Notes under the pieces: model-generated | The model's input: only the letters and a program-made list of their open reading frames with translations | Database searches by the model: none | Told to the model about the DNA's origin: nothing | Shown: positions 1 to 7,115 of the stretch, one piece after another | How the letters are laid out: the number at the start of each line of letters is the position of its first letter | How positions within the stretch are numbered: the first letter of the stretch is position 1 | Assembly (NCBI GenBank): GCA_003833135.1 | Contig: QZLH01001816.1 | Location: forward strand, 1-12,800 | Length of the DNA stretch: 12,800 nt | Origin: Oehlia diaphana | Lineage: Eukaryota; Glomeromycota; Glomeromycetes; Glomerales; Glomeraceae | Reading direction: 5' to 3' | Position numbers and translations under genes: made by a program

Positions 1-181
1 ATTAATACTAAATTTGTATTACAATGCGGTTAACGTACAGTAAATATATTATAAAAATACGCAAACTAATTTTTTACATATAAAAATTTTGATAAACAAT
101 ACGCAATTTTGATGCCTAACTATGAATGAAAATTTCTTAAATTGTACGCAAATCAAAAATTTACTCCGTCTAATTCCACTA

Positions 182-394
182 TGATGGCGACGCATCTGTG
201 TACCCTACCCTGTATGTATATTTCTGGGTCCTGATAGAACCACCATTTTTAACATGTTTCTTAAAAAATGGAAGTAGAGAATTAATTTTTTCAAGTAGAA
301 TGTCTGCTGTTGCAAATGCTTCTATTAAGTCTTCAATAAGTTATTTTTTTAAGTTGAAAGCTATTTGAGTAGAATTAAGGGTAAGTTGTTGGGT
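182..394 (-). pseudogene. hAT/CGGBP1-like transposon protein fragment
   Basis: Read on the minus strand from about 394 to 182, this gives a conceptual peptide of about 70 residues that starts TQQLTLNSTQIAF and has one in-frame TAA (at about 340-343). After the stop it continues LIEDLIEAFATADILLEKIN and LLPFFKKHVKNGGSI, then ends at a TAG. From memory, the pattern (Q-L-T-L, then acidic LIED, an A-x-A-D-I-x-L-E-K-I/V core and F-x-K-H-x-x-x-G-G) resembles CGGBP1-like or hAT-type DNA-binding proteins that are abundant in mycorrhizal fungal genomes. In that family the core usually reads ADIPLEK and is followed by GGAIP; here the first Pro is Leu. No start codon, zinc finger or catalytic domain is visible, and the sequence after GGSI no longer resembles the family. 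It lies next to a DSP exon relic on the same strand. It is a dead fragment; family assignment is moderate. Confidence 0.5.
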
Positions 395-439
395 TTAAAT
401 TATTTAATAAAAAAAAAATAAAATAAAGATAAATATTAT

Positions 440-570
440 TTAATCACTTATTTTGTGAAATACAATAAGAAATCCATAATGGTCCAAAAAAAATTATTTA
501 AGGAGAGATATTGATAATATGTGGAATTTTATTCTTAGCTAACAACTCACTATTTGCAGCAGTTACCAAT
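440..570 (-). pseudogene. Decayed copy of a dual-specificity phosphatase exon
   Basis: The minus strand here matches plus-strand 5335-5465 closely over about 130 bp. It translates to VTAANSELLAK then NKIPHIINISP, followed by stops, where the plus copy reads NKISHIVNIPP. The second half (plus copy FFGPLRIPYRISQ) is still readable as FFGPLWISYCISQ. The match continues past the exon into the AT-rich first bases of the following intron, but the splice donor GT has become AT. The peptide fits the early part of a DSP catalytic domain (n-x-x-L-L-x-x-x-x-I-x-H-I-I/V-N). No phosphatase active site follows; sequence beyond about 395 turns into the hAT-like fragment. This is an inverted segmental duplicate of the 5' exon described at 5269. 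Confidence 0.6.
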
Positions 571-585
571 TACCATTTTATCCTT

Positions 586-1014
586 CAAATTGTAAGGGCT
601 AAAATTAATTTTAAAAATTTTTGAATTTTTAAAATATCTTAAGATCTAGTGACCATAGAAAGATAAAATTATATTTGTTAAATTCCCCTTATTAAGGCTC
701 ATTTAATGGTAATAAAATCATAATTTTAAAATTGATAAATAAAAAGTTATATTAATTTATAAATTTTAGATTTTATAAGTTATCCTGTCACATAATATTT
801 GCAAAAGGACAATTTTATATTTCAATTTAAAAAATTTAGCTACTATTTGTTATAATTTGTCAATGAACTTTTTTTCGATTTTTACTTAAAAAATACTATA
901 AAATTTATTACAAAATATTGGTTTATGTAATAAAACATTTTAAGATATTTAAAAGTGTCTTTAATTAAAAAACAAAATTGCAGGCAAATTTGACTGCAAA
1001 ACAGTTTAAGGGTT
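586..1014. other. AT-rich spacer, no gene seen
   Basis: About 430 bp of low-complexity AT-rich DNA with many short poly-A and poly-T runs. I see no reading frame with recognisable residues on either strand, no RNA gene and no clear inverted repeats. Confidence 0.6.
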
Positions 1015-1398
1015 CTAAGAAATCTTCAATAATTTATCAGCCTTATCAGCTAATTCAATGTGGGTAACGCTGAAACTTTTGATTTGACCGCACAGATCTT
1101 TAATAAGGTCTTGTTGATCAATTTTTTTTTGTAGTTCTGCAATTTCATGTGATGAATATGTAGTTTGTTTTCCTTTTGGATTAGTAATGGAATTATCAAT
1201 GTTGATAGTATTTGTTGATGTGCTTGGCAAGTGCTTGGCAAGTACCGATAAGCTTATTTCCTAAAAGAATTTAAATATTTATTTAAATATTTATTTAAAT
1301 CCAAATTTGTCTCTGAGTTATATACATACATGAGTAGAGGTCTTGAAGAGTGGTACTTTTACACCTCTAACGAATTGTTCTTGATATACAATGGTCAT
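1015..1398 (-). CDS. Possible two-exon small gene, unknown, 104 residues
   Basis: A complete gene model can be built on the minus strand: exon 1 at 1398-1330 (ATG at 1398), intron 1329-1261 (69 bp, GTATGT donor, CTTTTAG acceptor) and exon 2 at 1260-1015, ending in TAG. The join is in phase and gives 104 residues beginning MTIVYQEQFVRGVKVP, crossing the splice at STH/EIS. A Ser/Thr/Asn-rich middle is followed by a Lys/Glu/Gln-rich region (HEIAELQKKIDQQDLIK) that could form a short coiled coil. No signal peptide or membrane segment is seen. An 11-bp tandem duplication inside exon 2 keeps the frame only with the intron removed, which supports the model. A second start, 18 codons upstream in another frame (MNTEIVTVGDDH), runs into a stop, so the real first exon may differ. 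I do not recognise the protein; an accessory protein of a nearby transposon is possible. Confidence 0.4.
1220..1241. repeat. Perfect 11-bp tandem duplication in exon 2
   Basis: The unit GTGCTTGGCAA occurs twice in a row. On the minus strand it encodes part of LAKHLPSTST. With a single copy the downstream STSTNT frame would join the upstream sequence in a different phase. Confidence 0.85.
1270..1300. repeat. 12-bp AT microsatellite inside intron
   Basis: About 2.6 copies of TTTAAATATTTA, wholly within the proposed intron 1261-1329 of the minus-strand gene. Confidence 0.8.
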
Positions 1399-1844
1399 CA
1401 CCAACAGTGACAATTTCTGTATTCATACTAAAAAATAATGATGATAACAATTAATATACTAAATTATTTATTTAGTCACTTCACGCAAAATAAAATATTG
1501 CTAAAACAAGGCTTTTTACTTGGTTATTATTGAAAAACTGATAAAAAAACTGAAAAAATAATGTTCACTGGAACTAAAGAAAAAAAGAATTTATCAGCAT
1601 TATTATTTATAAATATAAATATAAGGAAATAAGAGAAAATTTTATACAAAAACTTGTATAATGAACGATAACATAAATTCTACATACATGGTAAAGAAAG
1701 AAGTGTAAACCTCTGTAACGGTTCAGTTAACGGTTCTTTGTTTTGTTTTATAGATTATTATGGTCCAACTAAAAAAGGAATTGTCCAATCAGAAATGACG
1801 CGACAGTGACGCACCGTGACAGACTGAAATCCTCACGTGAATTT
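1399..1844. other. Spacer with a TGAC-rich patch, no gene seen
   Basis: Mostly AT-rich with no recognisable reading frame. At about 1795-1825 there is a locally GC-richer patch with three TGAC-initiated units of 10-11 bp, two of them containing TGACG, the half site bound by CREB/ATF-type factors. Whether this has any promoter role for the minus-strand gene at 1398 is unknown. Confidence 0.5.
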
Positions 1845-2212
1845 TCAATTTATACTCTCCGCTGGGGAATTAATTGACTTCATATCAAATAATGTTGCTT
1901 CAAATTGAAGTTGTCCACTATTTTCAGTTATAATTTCTCTTTTTAACTTCACTCCATACAAACGTTCTACAAAATTTACAATAGTTTGAACTCCACTATA
2001 ATTTGCTTCTATTGTTCGATTTAATCTTTCCGTAAAATTATTTGTAGTCATAAATCATAATGAATTCAAAATTCTGTAAAATGTCAATAAAAGATAATCG
2101 CCATTCATTACATAACCAATTTCGGTTTATTAATTTTTGTTTGATAATTCTAATATCGGATATAGATTCCCCATAACTTTTAATGAAGTTGCATTTGCCT
2201 TAGCATAGTCAA
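1845..2212 (-). pseudogene. Mutator-like (MULE) transposase C-terminal remnant
   Basis: On the minus strand, 2051-1845 is open for 68 residues and starts MTTNNFTERLNRTIEANYSG, followed by FVERLYGVKLKRE. Just upstream, in other frames, 2130-2080 reads NEWRLSFIDI, and 2210-2133 reads DYAKANATSLKVM then two stops. From memory, the order W-R-x-x-F-I-D, then T-T-N-N-x-T-E-R-x-N-R-T-I-E, then F-x-E-R-L-Y-G matches the post-catalytic part of MULE/SWIM-domain transposases common in mycorrhizal fungi (the N-N-x-x-E-R motif where the transposase domain ends). At least two frameshifts and several stops separate the pieces, and no DDE catalytic core or SWIM zinc ligands are seen. The ATG at 2051 is probably internal, not a real start. 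Family call is moderate. Confidence 0.5.
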
Positions 2213-2811
2213 GAGATGAAATTCAGTAAAGGAATAGAAAAACTATTAGATACTAAAACATTTAGATACTTACGGGGTACCAACTGAGACACGCTCGTTG
2301 ATCGCATGAAAGAAAAATTTCAATTTTTTTTACTCAAAAAAATATTACTTTTTATTTTGATACATAGAATTTTTAACAAAGCTTACACTCTTTATCGTCG
2401 TAATGAAATAGTACGCCTTAAACAAGTTCCTGACGTTATTAATTTTTTAATGTATTATTAACTAAGATACGGAACAATGAGTCTAATGAAATGAAAGAAT
2501 TTTTTTGCAATTGAGGGAAATGTATCTTTTTAATTAAATAATGAATAAAACAATTAATCATGAACAACATAACACTTTTTAGCAATAAATAATCTAACGC
2601 AATATATATAACTAACTATTAAGATAATTATCGTTTGTTACTATAAAATTAACCTAATTTAACCACATCGACAACCCCGATGTTTATCATGTCACCTTTT
2701 CATCCCCAAAAAATTTTCCGATCATGACAATTAGTTAAAGATCGTTTATATGAATTCGTACGATTTAATAAACCATTTTACCTAATATAAAAACATAATT
2801 ATATCAATAAA
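2213..2811. other. AT-rich spacer, no gene seen
   Basis: I found no convincing coding sequence. A short minus-strand stretch around 2320-2275 (FFHAINERVSVGTP) followed by a GTAAGT could be the end of an old exon leading towards the MULE remnant, but it is too short to assign. Confidence 0.5.
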
Positions 2812-3340
2812 TCAAATAATACATCTAGCGTCAAGATAAGTGAGCCCTTGCTTCAATAAATAAGCCAAAACTAAGGTAGCTGAACGTGATACACCCGCCC
2901 AACAGTGAATTAGGACACGTCCACCTTCTTGATTTGCTTCATGTATAAATGAATTTGAAAACTATAAATTTTATAAAAATTAATTATTATTATTATTATC
3001 CAAACAAGAATATTCATATAATTAATAAAAATTATAAAGTATACTTGCGTCATATTCATACCAAAAGAGGCGAATCCTTGGACTACGATTTATGATGGGA
3101 ATTTCTTCACTTCGCACGTATGGTTCAGCAGCAAATTTAAGTACAAGAATATGTTGATCGTTATATCTAGCTTCATAGCTTCCTTTCTAATGGATCTTCT
3201 GGTAGAACTGTCGATTCTAGTTCAGTATAAGGAGATTCTCAACGCAGGGATGTCTTTTCAGTACATCCTTTCTGCAACTCAACTAAAGTCTTTTCACTTG
3301 CCTTTTCGAAAATATCTACCGAATTACTTACGGGATCAGA
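2812..3340 (-). pseudogene. Dual-specificity protein phosphatase relic with intact active site
   Basis: DSPs dephosphorylate pTyr and pSer/pThr through the Cys of HCxxGxxR. The minus strand shows three parts. 3340-3176 reads SDPVSNSVDIFEKASEKT and onward, with one TGA, to PLERKL. 3183-3049, in another frame, reads GSYEARYNDQHILVLKFAAE and ends WYEYD; the family's LYLGS entry motif is split between these two frames. 2961-2812 reads [35 protein letters not shown] and [11 protein letters not shown], then a stop. The catalytic Cys codon is at 2914-2912 and the Arg at 2886-2884. The last two parts join in phase if 3048-2962 is a GC-AG intron (donor GCAAGT, acceptor ATAG). The central Asp loop looks shortened and the C-terminal helices are missing. 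The active site is intact, but the frameshift and stop make it a pseudogene or, less likely, a mis-sequenced gene. Confidence 0.75.
2962..3048 (-). other. Putative GC-AG intron in the DSP relic
   Basis: On the minus strand the exon ends TATGAC, followed by GCAAGT, the classical sequence of GC donors. The acceptor is TTATAG before TTTTCAAATTC. Only the GC donor keeps the phosphatase frame open across the join; the GT four bases further on would shift it. The length of 87 bp is similar to the other introns in this window. Confidence 0.55.
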
Positions 3341-3412
3341 TTATGTGTCAGGATATTATATTAGTTATGATTGGTATAATTTGAGAGAAGTCAATTTTAC
3401 TATTTGATATTT

Positions 3413-3723
3413 AATCGTCAGAGAGAAAATTTCAACACTATTGCTATGTATCGCTCTATGATTATGAGAGATTCATGATATGATCCTGTTAGACAGCAGC
3501 ATATGAAAATCTGCTAATATCACTACTATGACTATTGTTAAAGCAGTATTGGCAATACACAAAGAAAACCTGTCTTCTTATGATATTATTGACGCAAACC
3601 CCTCATTAGATTGTATTAATCTAGGAAATAATACTTCAAATATCTGTTAGTGAAATTGGAAGGGAAAATGGAATTTCTCACGGTTTTAGTTACAACATAG
3701 ATTTGATCGAAATGATGTACTAA
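3413..3723 (+). pseudogene. Unidentified decayed coding stretch
   Basis: Three adjoining plus-strand segments in different frames look coding. 3413-3517 reads NRQRENFNTIAMYRSMIMRD, then a TGA, then YDPVRQQHMKIC. 3528-3650 is open from ATG (MTIVKAVLAIHKENLSSYD). 3643-3723 reads SVSEIGRENGISHGFSYNID and stops after LIEMMY. Composition (charged and mixed hydrophobic residues, few Lys/Asn homopolymers) differs from the random translation of the AT-rich surroundings. I do not recognise a family; no catalytic motif is visible. Either a decayed host gene or part of a transposon open reading frame is possible. Confidence 0.3.
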
Positions 3724-4421
3724 TTCACAAACACACAATGACACATATGATTCTAAGTTGCTGTTGCGCATCAGAATTAGATATGCCTTTGTCCTTATGA
3801 AACCATCGACGGTCTAAATTTCTGATGAATATAAGAGGTCACTTCTTAATTACAAGATCGCCGCAATCTCTGGTTACCAGATGAGCATGTGCTACTCGGC
3901 ACTCCACATTTGGTGTGTTGATATCTGCCGAGTGGCGTAAAAATATTTCAATTAAAAACTGATAATCTCATTACAATTCGTAAGGGCAAAAGTTATTATT
4001 AGAGTTTTGTATCGCTATGTTGTACCGTTTATGATTTTGTTGAGAATTGTTCAACTACCTTATTTTTTAATACAAAGGGAAAAAATAAATAGAGGGGTAA
4101 AAGAAATATGGCAATATTTTTAGAGATTACACTACCGAAATTCAGTAGTTAAAAACGTGGGATTAAAAGCTATTGGGATTTTTTTTAAAAAAGGTTGTAT
4201 ATTATGTAAAGATAGTAATTGAAATTTTTTTATTCACATTACGTACAATAGAAACGCGTTGATTTTTTGTTTTAGATTACATAACGATAATCATTAATTT
4301 GAGAAGCAATAGAGGAAGCGAAGGAGATTAAAATCAATTGAAAGAGGCAAAATTAATCAATAAGCGGGGTTTTTACGTTTGATAAATCAGCCAAAGACGC
4401 AATCATATAGGAGCTTAATAG
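3724..4421. other. Spacer, no gene seen; one small hairpin
   Basis: No recognisable coding sequence. An inverted repeat ACTCGGCA (3894-3901) / TGCCGAGT (3926-3933) with a 24-nt loop is the only clear structure, and it stands out as GC-rich in an AT-rich stretch. Confidence 0.5.
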
Positions 4422-4541
4422 GAATATGAATTAGATATTGAACATATGAAAAACTGATGGAAAGAATCAGAGCCACAGGAGAATTTCGAATCACGAATCG
4501 AAGATGGGAAAGATAGATTTATTAGACATATTATACAATAA
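4422..4541 (+). pseudogene. Unidentified coding-like fragment
   Basis: Plus-strand reading gives EYELDIEHMKN, a TGA, then WKESEPQENFESRIEDGK and a short tail to TAA. The charged composition is unlike random AT-rich translation. No start and no recognisable domain are seen; upstream in the same frame there are two stops just before 4422. Confidence 0.25.
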
Positions 4542-4846
4542 TTGATAATAAGAAAGAACAGTTGTGATGAAAGTAATTATTTTTGGATAGTAATATACAT
4601 TAATTCCAGAATTCAAATTGTTAAAATAAAGAATATTTTAAAATAAAATCTTTCTTTATTAGAATAGATCTTGGAACCTTCATAAAAGAGCTCTGACTCA
4701 GACTATTTATATTTAGAAAATGTTATAACGTGGTGAGTGATTTGTATTTAACTTATTTAAAAATGATTTAATTTCTCAATATACAAACTATTTTGCTTCA
4801 ATATTCTTTGTATATAAATTATTTTGTTTTATTTAATCAAAACTAA

Positions 4847-4987
4847 AGTTCTAATCATATAGTATCATTGGGAATATTATTAAATGAAGACGGTTTCTCA
4901 AATATGCTGTCGAGTTTTGTAAGCAGCATTCAAAGTACGCATATCGAAAGAGATGAGAGTGGGAAATTTTTATTATATAAATATTAA
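4847..4987 (+). pseudogene. Unidentified coding-like fragment
   Basis: An open stretch without an ATG at its start reads SSNHIVSLGILLNEDGFSNM, then SSFVSSIQSTHIERDESGKF, ending at TAA. It may be an exon relic. I cannot assign a family and it has no visible motif. Confidence 0.25.
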
Positions 4988-5268
4988 TATTTTATTATAG
5001 ACTATTTAGCGTATACCATTTAAATTCTAATTTTTTTGGGTTCAGTCCGAACAAGACTGAGCAAAGTCTAAATTGGGTTTTAATATTTATAGAAAACAAA
5101 AAGATCATGAAAGTTCAGTTTCATTTTTGCACAAATATCTATATCAAAAATTAGTGTAATTGAGCAATTATCGATAGAGATTTAGATTATGCTATAAAGA
5201 TTTGTTGTATTATTTATGGATTACTTTAACTAAGCGTCAACAAGACAGAACGGAAGAATGTAATCCGA
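4988..5268. other. Spacer; no N-extein of SR-alpha found
   Basis: I searched all three plus frames here and upstream for the SR-alpha sequence that should precede the P-loop (a GVNGVGK-like segment) and for an intein block A (Cys followed by a G-T-x-V/I-L-M pattern). Neither was seen. A frame at 5228-5348 (reading QQDRTEECNPNEPSDKTNK) looks like a hydrophilic linker but cannot be assigned. Confidence 0.5.
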
Positions 5269-5612
5269 ATGAACCAAGTGACAAGACCAATAAGTCGACT
5301 AGCAAATTGTCACCCATCAAGTCAAAAATCAGATGCAGTAACTGCAGCAAATAGTGAGTTGTTAGCCAAGAATAAAATTTCACATATCGTCAATATCCCC
5401 CCTAGTATAAATTTTTTTGGACCATTACGGATTCCTTATCGTATTTCACAAAAGTAAGTGATTAAATATAATTTATTTTTATTTTATCTTTTTTTTTTTT
5501 ATTAAATTTTTTTTTAATTAGGTACCCCAATTGGAAACCTAAATACCTAAGACTATATGTTACAGACGATCCAAAAGGAAAAATAGCGAAGTTTTTTGAA
5601 GTACGGAATAAT
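5269..5612 (+). pseudogene. Dual-specificity phosphatase 5' fragment, two exons
   Basis: Exon 1 is open to 5453 and reads SDAVTAANSELLAK, NKISHIVNIPPS, then FFGPLRIPYRISQ. An in-phase 68-bp intron (5454-5521, GTAAGT to TTAG) splits a Lys codon. Exon 2 continues YPNWKPKYLRLYVTDDPKGK then IAKFFEV. This matches the first half of a DSP domain: A-x-N-x-x-L-L, I-x-H-I-V-N, then Y-L-x-L-x-V-x-D-D-P-x-x-x-I-A-x-F-F with the conserved Asp loop. The HCxxGxxR active site that should follow about 25 residues later is absent; instead intein sequence begins around 5605-5620. The ATG at 5269 is the first in frame but the open frame extends back to 5230, so the true start is uncertain. The segment FFEV also resembles a position in the VMA1 intein, so the exact border with the intein is ambiguous. 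Confidence 0.55.
5454..5521 (+). other. Intron, 68 bp, in the DSP fragment
   Basis: GTAAGT donor, long poly-T tract and TTAG acceptor; removal keeps the frame (Lys codon AA/G). The related minus-strand copy at 395-455 retains a similar AT-rich intron start but has lost the GT. Confidence 0.75.
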
Positions 5613-6656
5613 ATGATCGTTAAAAAGAATGATTCTTTCTATTACGGCCCTGGCGAAGATTATACTAAAAAAGAGGTAACCAAGAGAACAGCGATACGAG
5701 AAATGGCGAGAAGACCCAATCTTGTATCATCAGATTTCATTTGGGAGATACCAATTAAAGATTTCTTGACTGCGTCGGATGAAGTACAACGAAGTTGTCT
5801 TATGTGAAGCCAAATCAAGTTATTTTTAAATCGACACAAGGAAGATTTCGCGTTATTTTAAGCAAAATTCTTGGAGTCAACCCTACTAATTCTCAAATTT
5901 CGGCTTCTTCATGACTTGTTGGTGCTTGGTTCGATGGTGTAATTGTAAAATCGCCCATTATTTATGTTAATGAAAATGAAAATGAAATTATAAGAGCTAT
6001 AGAGCAATACAGTGAAATGTTGAATTGGAGATATATGTAAGAATTACATAAAGTTAAATTAGATGATTCAGAATGGACAATTTCATTAATGAGCGATAAT
6101 AATATTGAAAACAGGTTCTATGTCCTTCTTCAAACGTTGGATATTTTGGACACTAAAAAGTGCCACCAGTTATTATGACTGATGAACTTGATCAGGTTTG
6201 ATTAATTTTTTTTTTATGTAATAATTAATTTGTTTAAGATGAATTAACTTTTTTTTTTTTAATTCGAATAGATTCGCTTACCTCTACTCGCTGGAATTTT
6301 AGACATTAGTAGCCATTTACTAGAGAGAACAGAAATTACAGATATGTTTACCGGTCCCTTCACGAGCGATGTAATCTGGCAAATTTATCAGGGTTTATTC
6401 TACAAACATAGTTGCAAACATGAAAGAGTGTTCGGATAATATAACGACCCCATCTTGTTGTACGATTATCAGTGGCAATGAGTTAGAAAAACTTCCTTTA
6501 GTTGTCCCACGTAAGAAAGTATTCAAAAATCGTGATCATCCCAAATTTGATCGATGGCGATTCAAAGTAGAAAAAGTTGGCCTTGGATCATATTATGGGT
6601 TCAAGGTTGATAAAAACGAGCGTATTTTACTAGCAGATTTGACAGTGAGTCATAAT
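5613..6656 (+). pseudogene. Decayed VMA1/VDE-type LAGLIDADG intein in SR-alpha
   Basis: Inteins excise themselves from a host protein and join the flanks. Reading across frames gives, in order: MIVKKNDSFYYGPGEDY; FIWEIPIKDFLTASDEVQRS (5613-5807); after a +1/-1 shift near 5805, KPNQVIFKSTQGRF, then TGA and LVGAWFDG, the first LAGLIDADG block (5801-6160); after another shift VPPVIMTDELDQ, a 76-bp intron (6196-6271), then IRLPLLAGILDIS, the second LAGLIDADG block; and after a third shift CCTIISGNELE, LLVPRKK-like residues, SYYGFKVDKNERILLADLT and the terminal VSHN (ends 6656). This follows the layout of yeast VMA1 intein (PI-SceI) from its mid-section to its end. The splicing residues His-Asn are intact. 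The first motif lacks the Gly of GDG, and the second has lost its catalytic Asp (LAGILDIS for LAGLIDSDG), so the nuclease is dead. The N-terminal third with the splicing Cys is missing. Two nonsense codons (5912, 6038) and three frameshifts make it a pseudogene. Confidence 0.72.
6196..6271 (+). other. Intron, 76 bp, inside the intein
   Basis: The exon reads TDELDQ, then GTTTGA donor, poly-T and AATAG acceptor, then IRLPLLAG. Phase 0. It falls immediately before the second LAGLIDADG helix. Confidence 0.65.
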
Positions 6657-6935
6657 GTGAGTCTTATTTTATCTATCTATCTACCGTATTTTTCCAAAAT
6701 TAGTCACCCCCGAAATTAAGCACCCCTACCAACTTTTCGAACTTTGATATAAAGATTTTTATATAAAATACTAGTAAAAATACTTCCAAAATTTAGCACC
6801 TCCCCAAGTTTTTAAACCAAAATCCTTGTAAAAAAGGGGCGACTAATTTTGGAAAAATACGGTATTTATTTTTTAAAAACACATGCTTTTTTTTTGATTT
6901 ATTATTAATTAATTATGTATATCCTCTCTTATTAG
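6657..6935 (+). other. Intron exactly at intein C-terminus/extein border
   Basis: Donor GTGAGT follows the His-Asn codons directly; acceptor CTTATTAG precedes TCC ACA AAT (Ser-Thr-Asn). Phase 0, so the spliced product reads VSHN/STNLSK. Length is 279 bp, of which 181 bp is the MITE plus one copy of its TA target; without it the intron would be 98 bp. A second GTGAGT lies 12 bp upstream (6645-6650); its use would delete VSHN. Confidence 0.65.
6684..6862. mobile_element. 179-bp MITE with 27-bp terminal inverted repeats
   Basis: Left end CCGTATTTTTCCAAAATTAG followed by TCACCCC; the right end is its inverse, with one mismatch in 27 bases (A/G within the TCRCCCC part). Both ends are flanked by TA (6682-6683 and 6863-6864), the target duplication of Tc1/mariner-type elements. 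The interior holds two more degenerate copies of the CCAAAATTTAGCACC-type motif, so ends and interior are related. There is no coding capacity. It is inserted in the intron at the intein/extein border. Confidence 0.85.
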
Positions 6936-7115
6936 TCCACAAATTTATCAAAGGTCCTTATTGCAGCATGTGATACTTTTAGATCAGGTGCCGTAAACAA
7001 CTAAGAGTACATGTTAGGAACTTGAATGCTTTTGGTCAAAATTCAAATGTTGTATTATATGAACGTGGATATGGAAAAGATGCTGCTGGGATAGCAAAGG
7101 ATGCTATTAATTACG
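6936..7115 (+). pseudogene. SRP receptor alpha subunit GTPase domain fragment
   Basis: SR-alpha is the endoplasmic reticulum receptor GTPase that docks signal recognition particle. The exon begins STNLSK, the end of the P-loop (GxxGxGKSTNLSK in the family), goes on VLIAACDTFRSGAV, then after a one-base shift near 6994 QLRVHVRNLNAFGQ and LYERGYGKDAAGIAKDAINY. CDTFR-x-GAV-x-QLR and GYGKDAAGIA distinguish SR-alpha from SRP54 and bacterial FtsY. About 11 residues normally between LSK and VLIAA (the F-W-L-L segment) are missing. It ends at a GTATGT at 7116 that looks like a splice donor; no later exon (the DTAGR G3 motif or TKxD G4 motif) was found. The upstream half of the P-loop and the N domain are also absent. 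It follows the intein as its C-extein. Pseudogene. Confidence 0.8.

Noticed and set aside
3151..3384. 77-residue plus-strand open frame
   Set aside because: Antisense to the DSP relic on the minus strand, which carries the recognisable residues.
3894..3933. GC-rich inverted repeat ACTCGGCA/TGCCGAGT considered as a terminator or RNA gene
   Set aside because: Only 8 bp arms and a 24-nt loop, no poly-T context or neighbouring gene; too weak to call.
5336..5450. First read as the N-terminal part (block B) of the intein because of NKISHIV and a loose match to the VMA1 intein
   Set aside because: A second copy at 440-570, the Asp-loop sequence YLRLYVTDDP after the intron and the IxHIVN pattern fit a dual-specificity phosphatase better.
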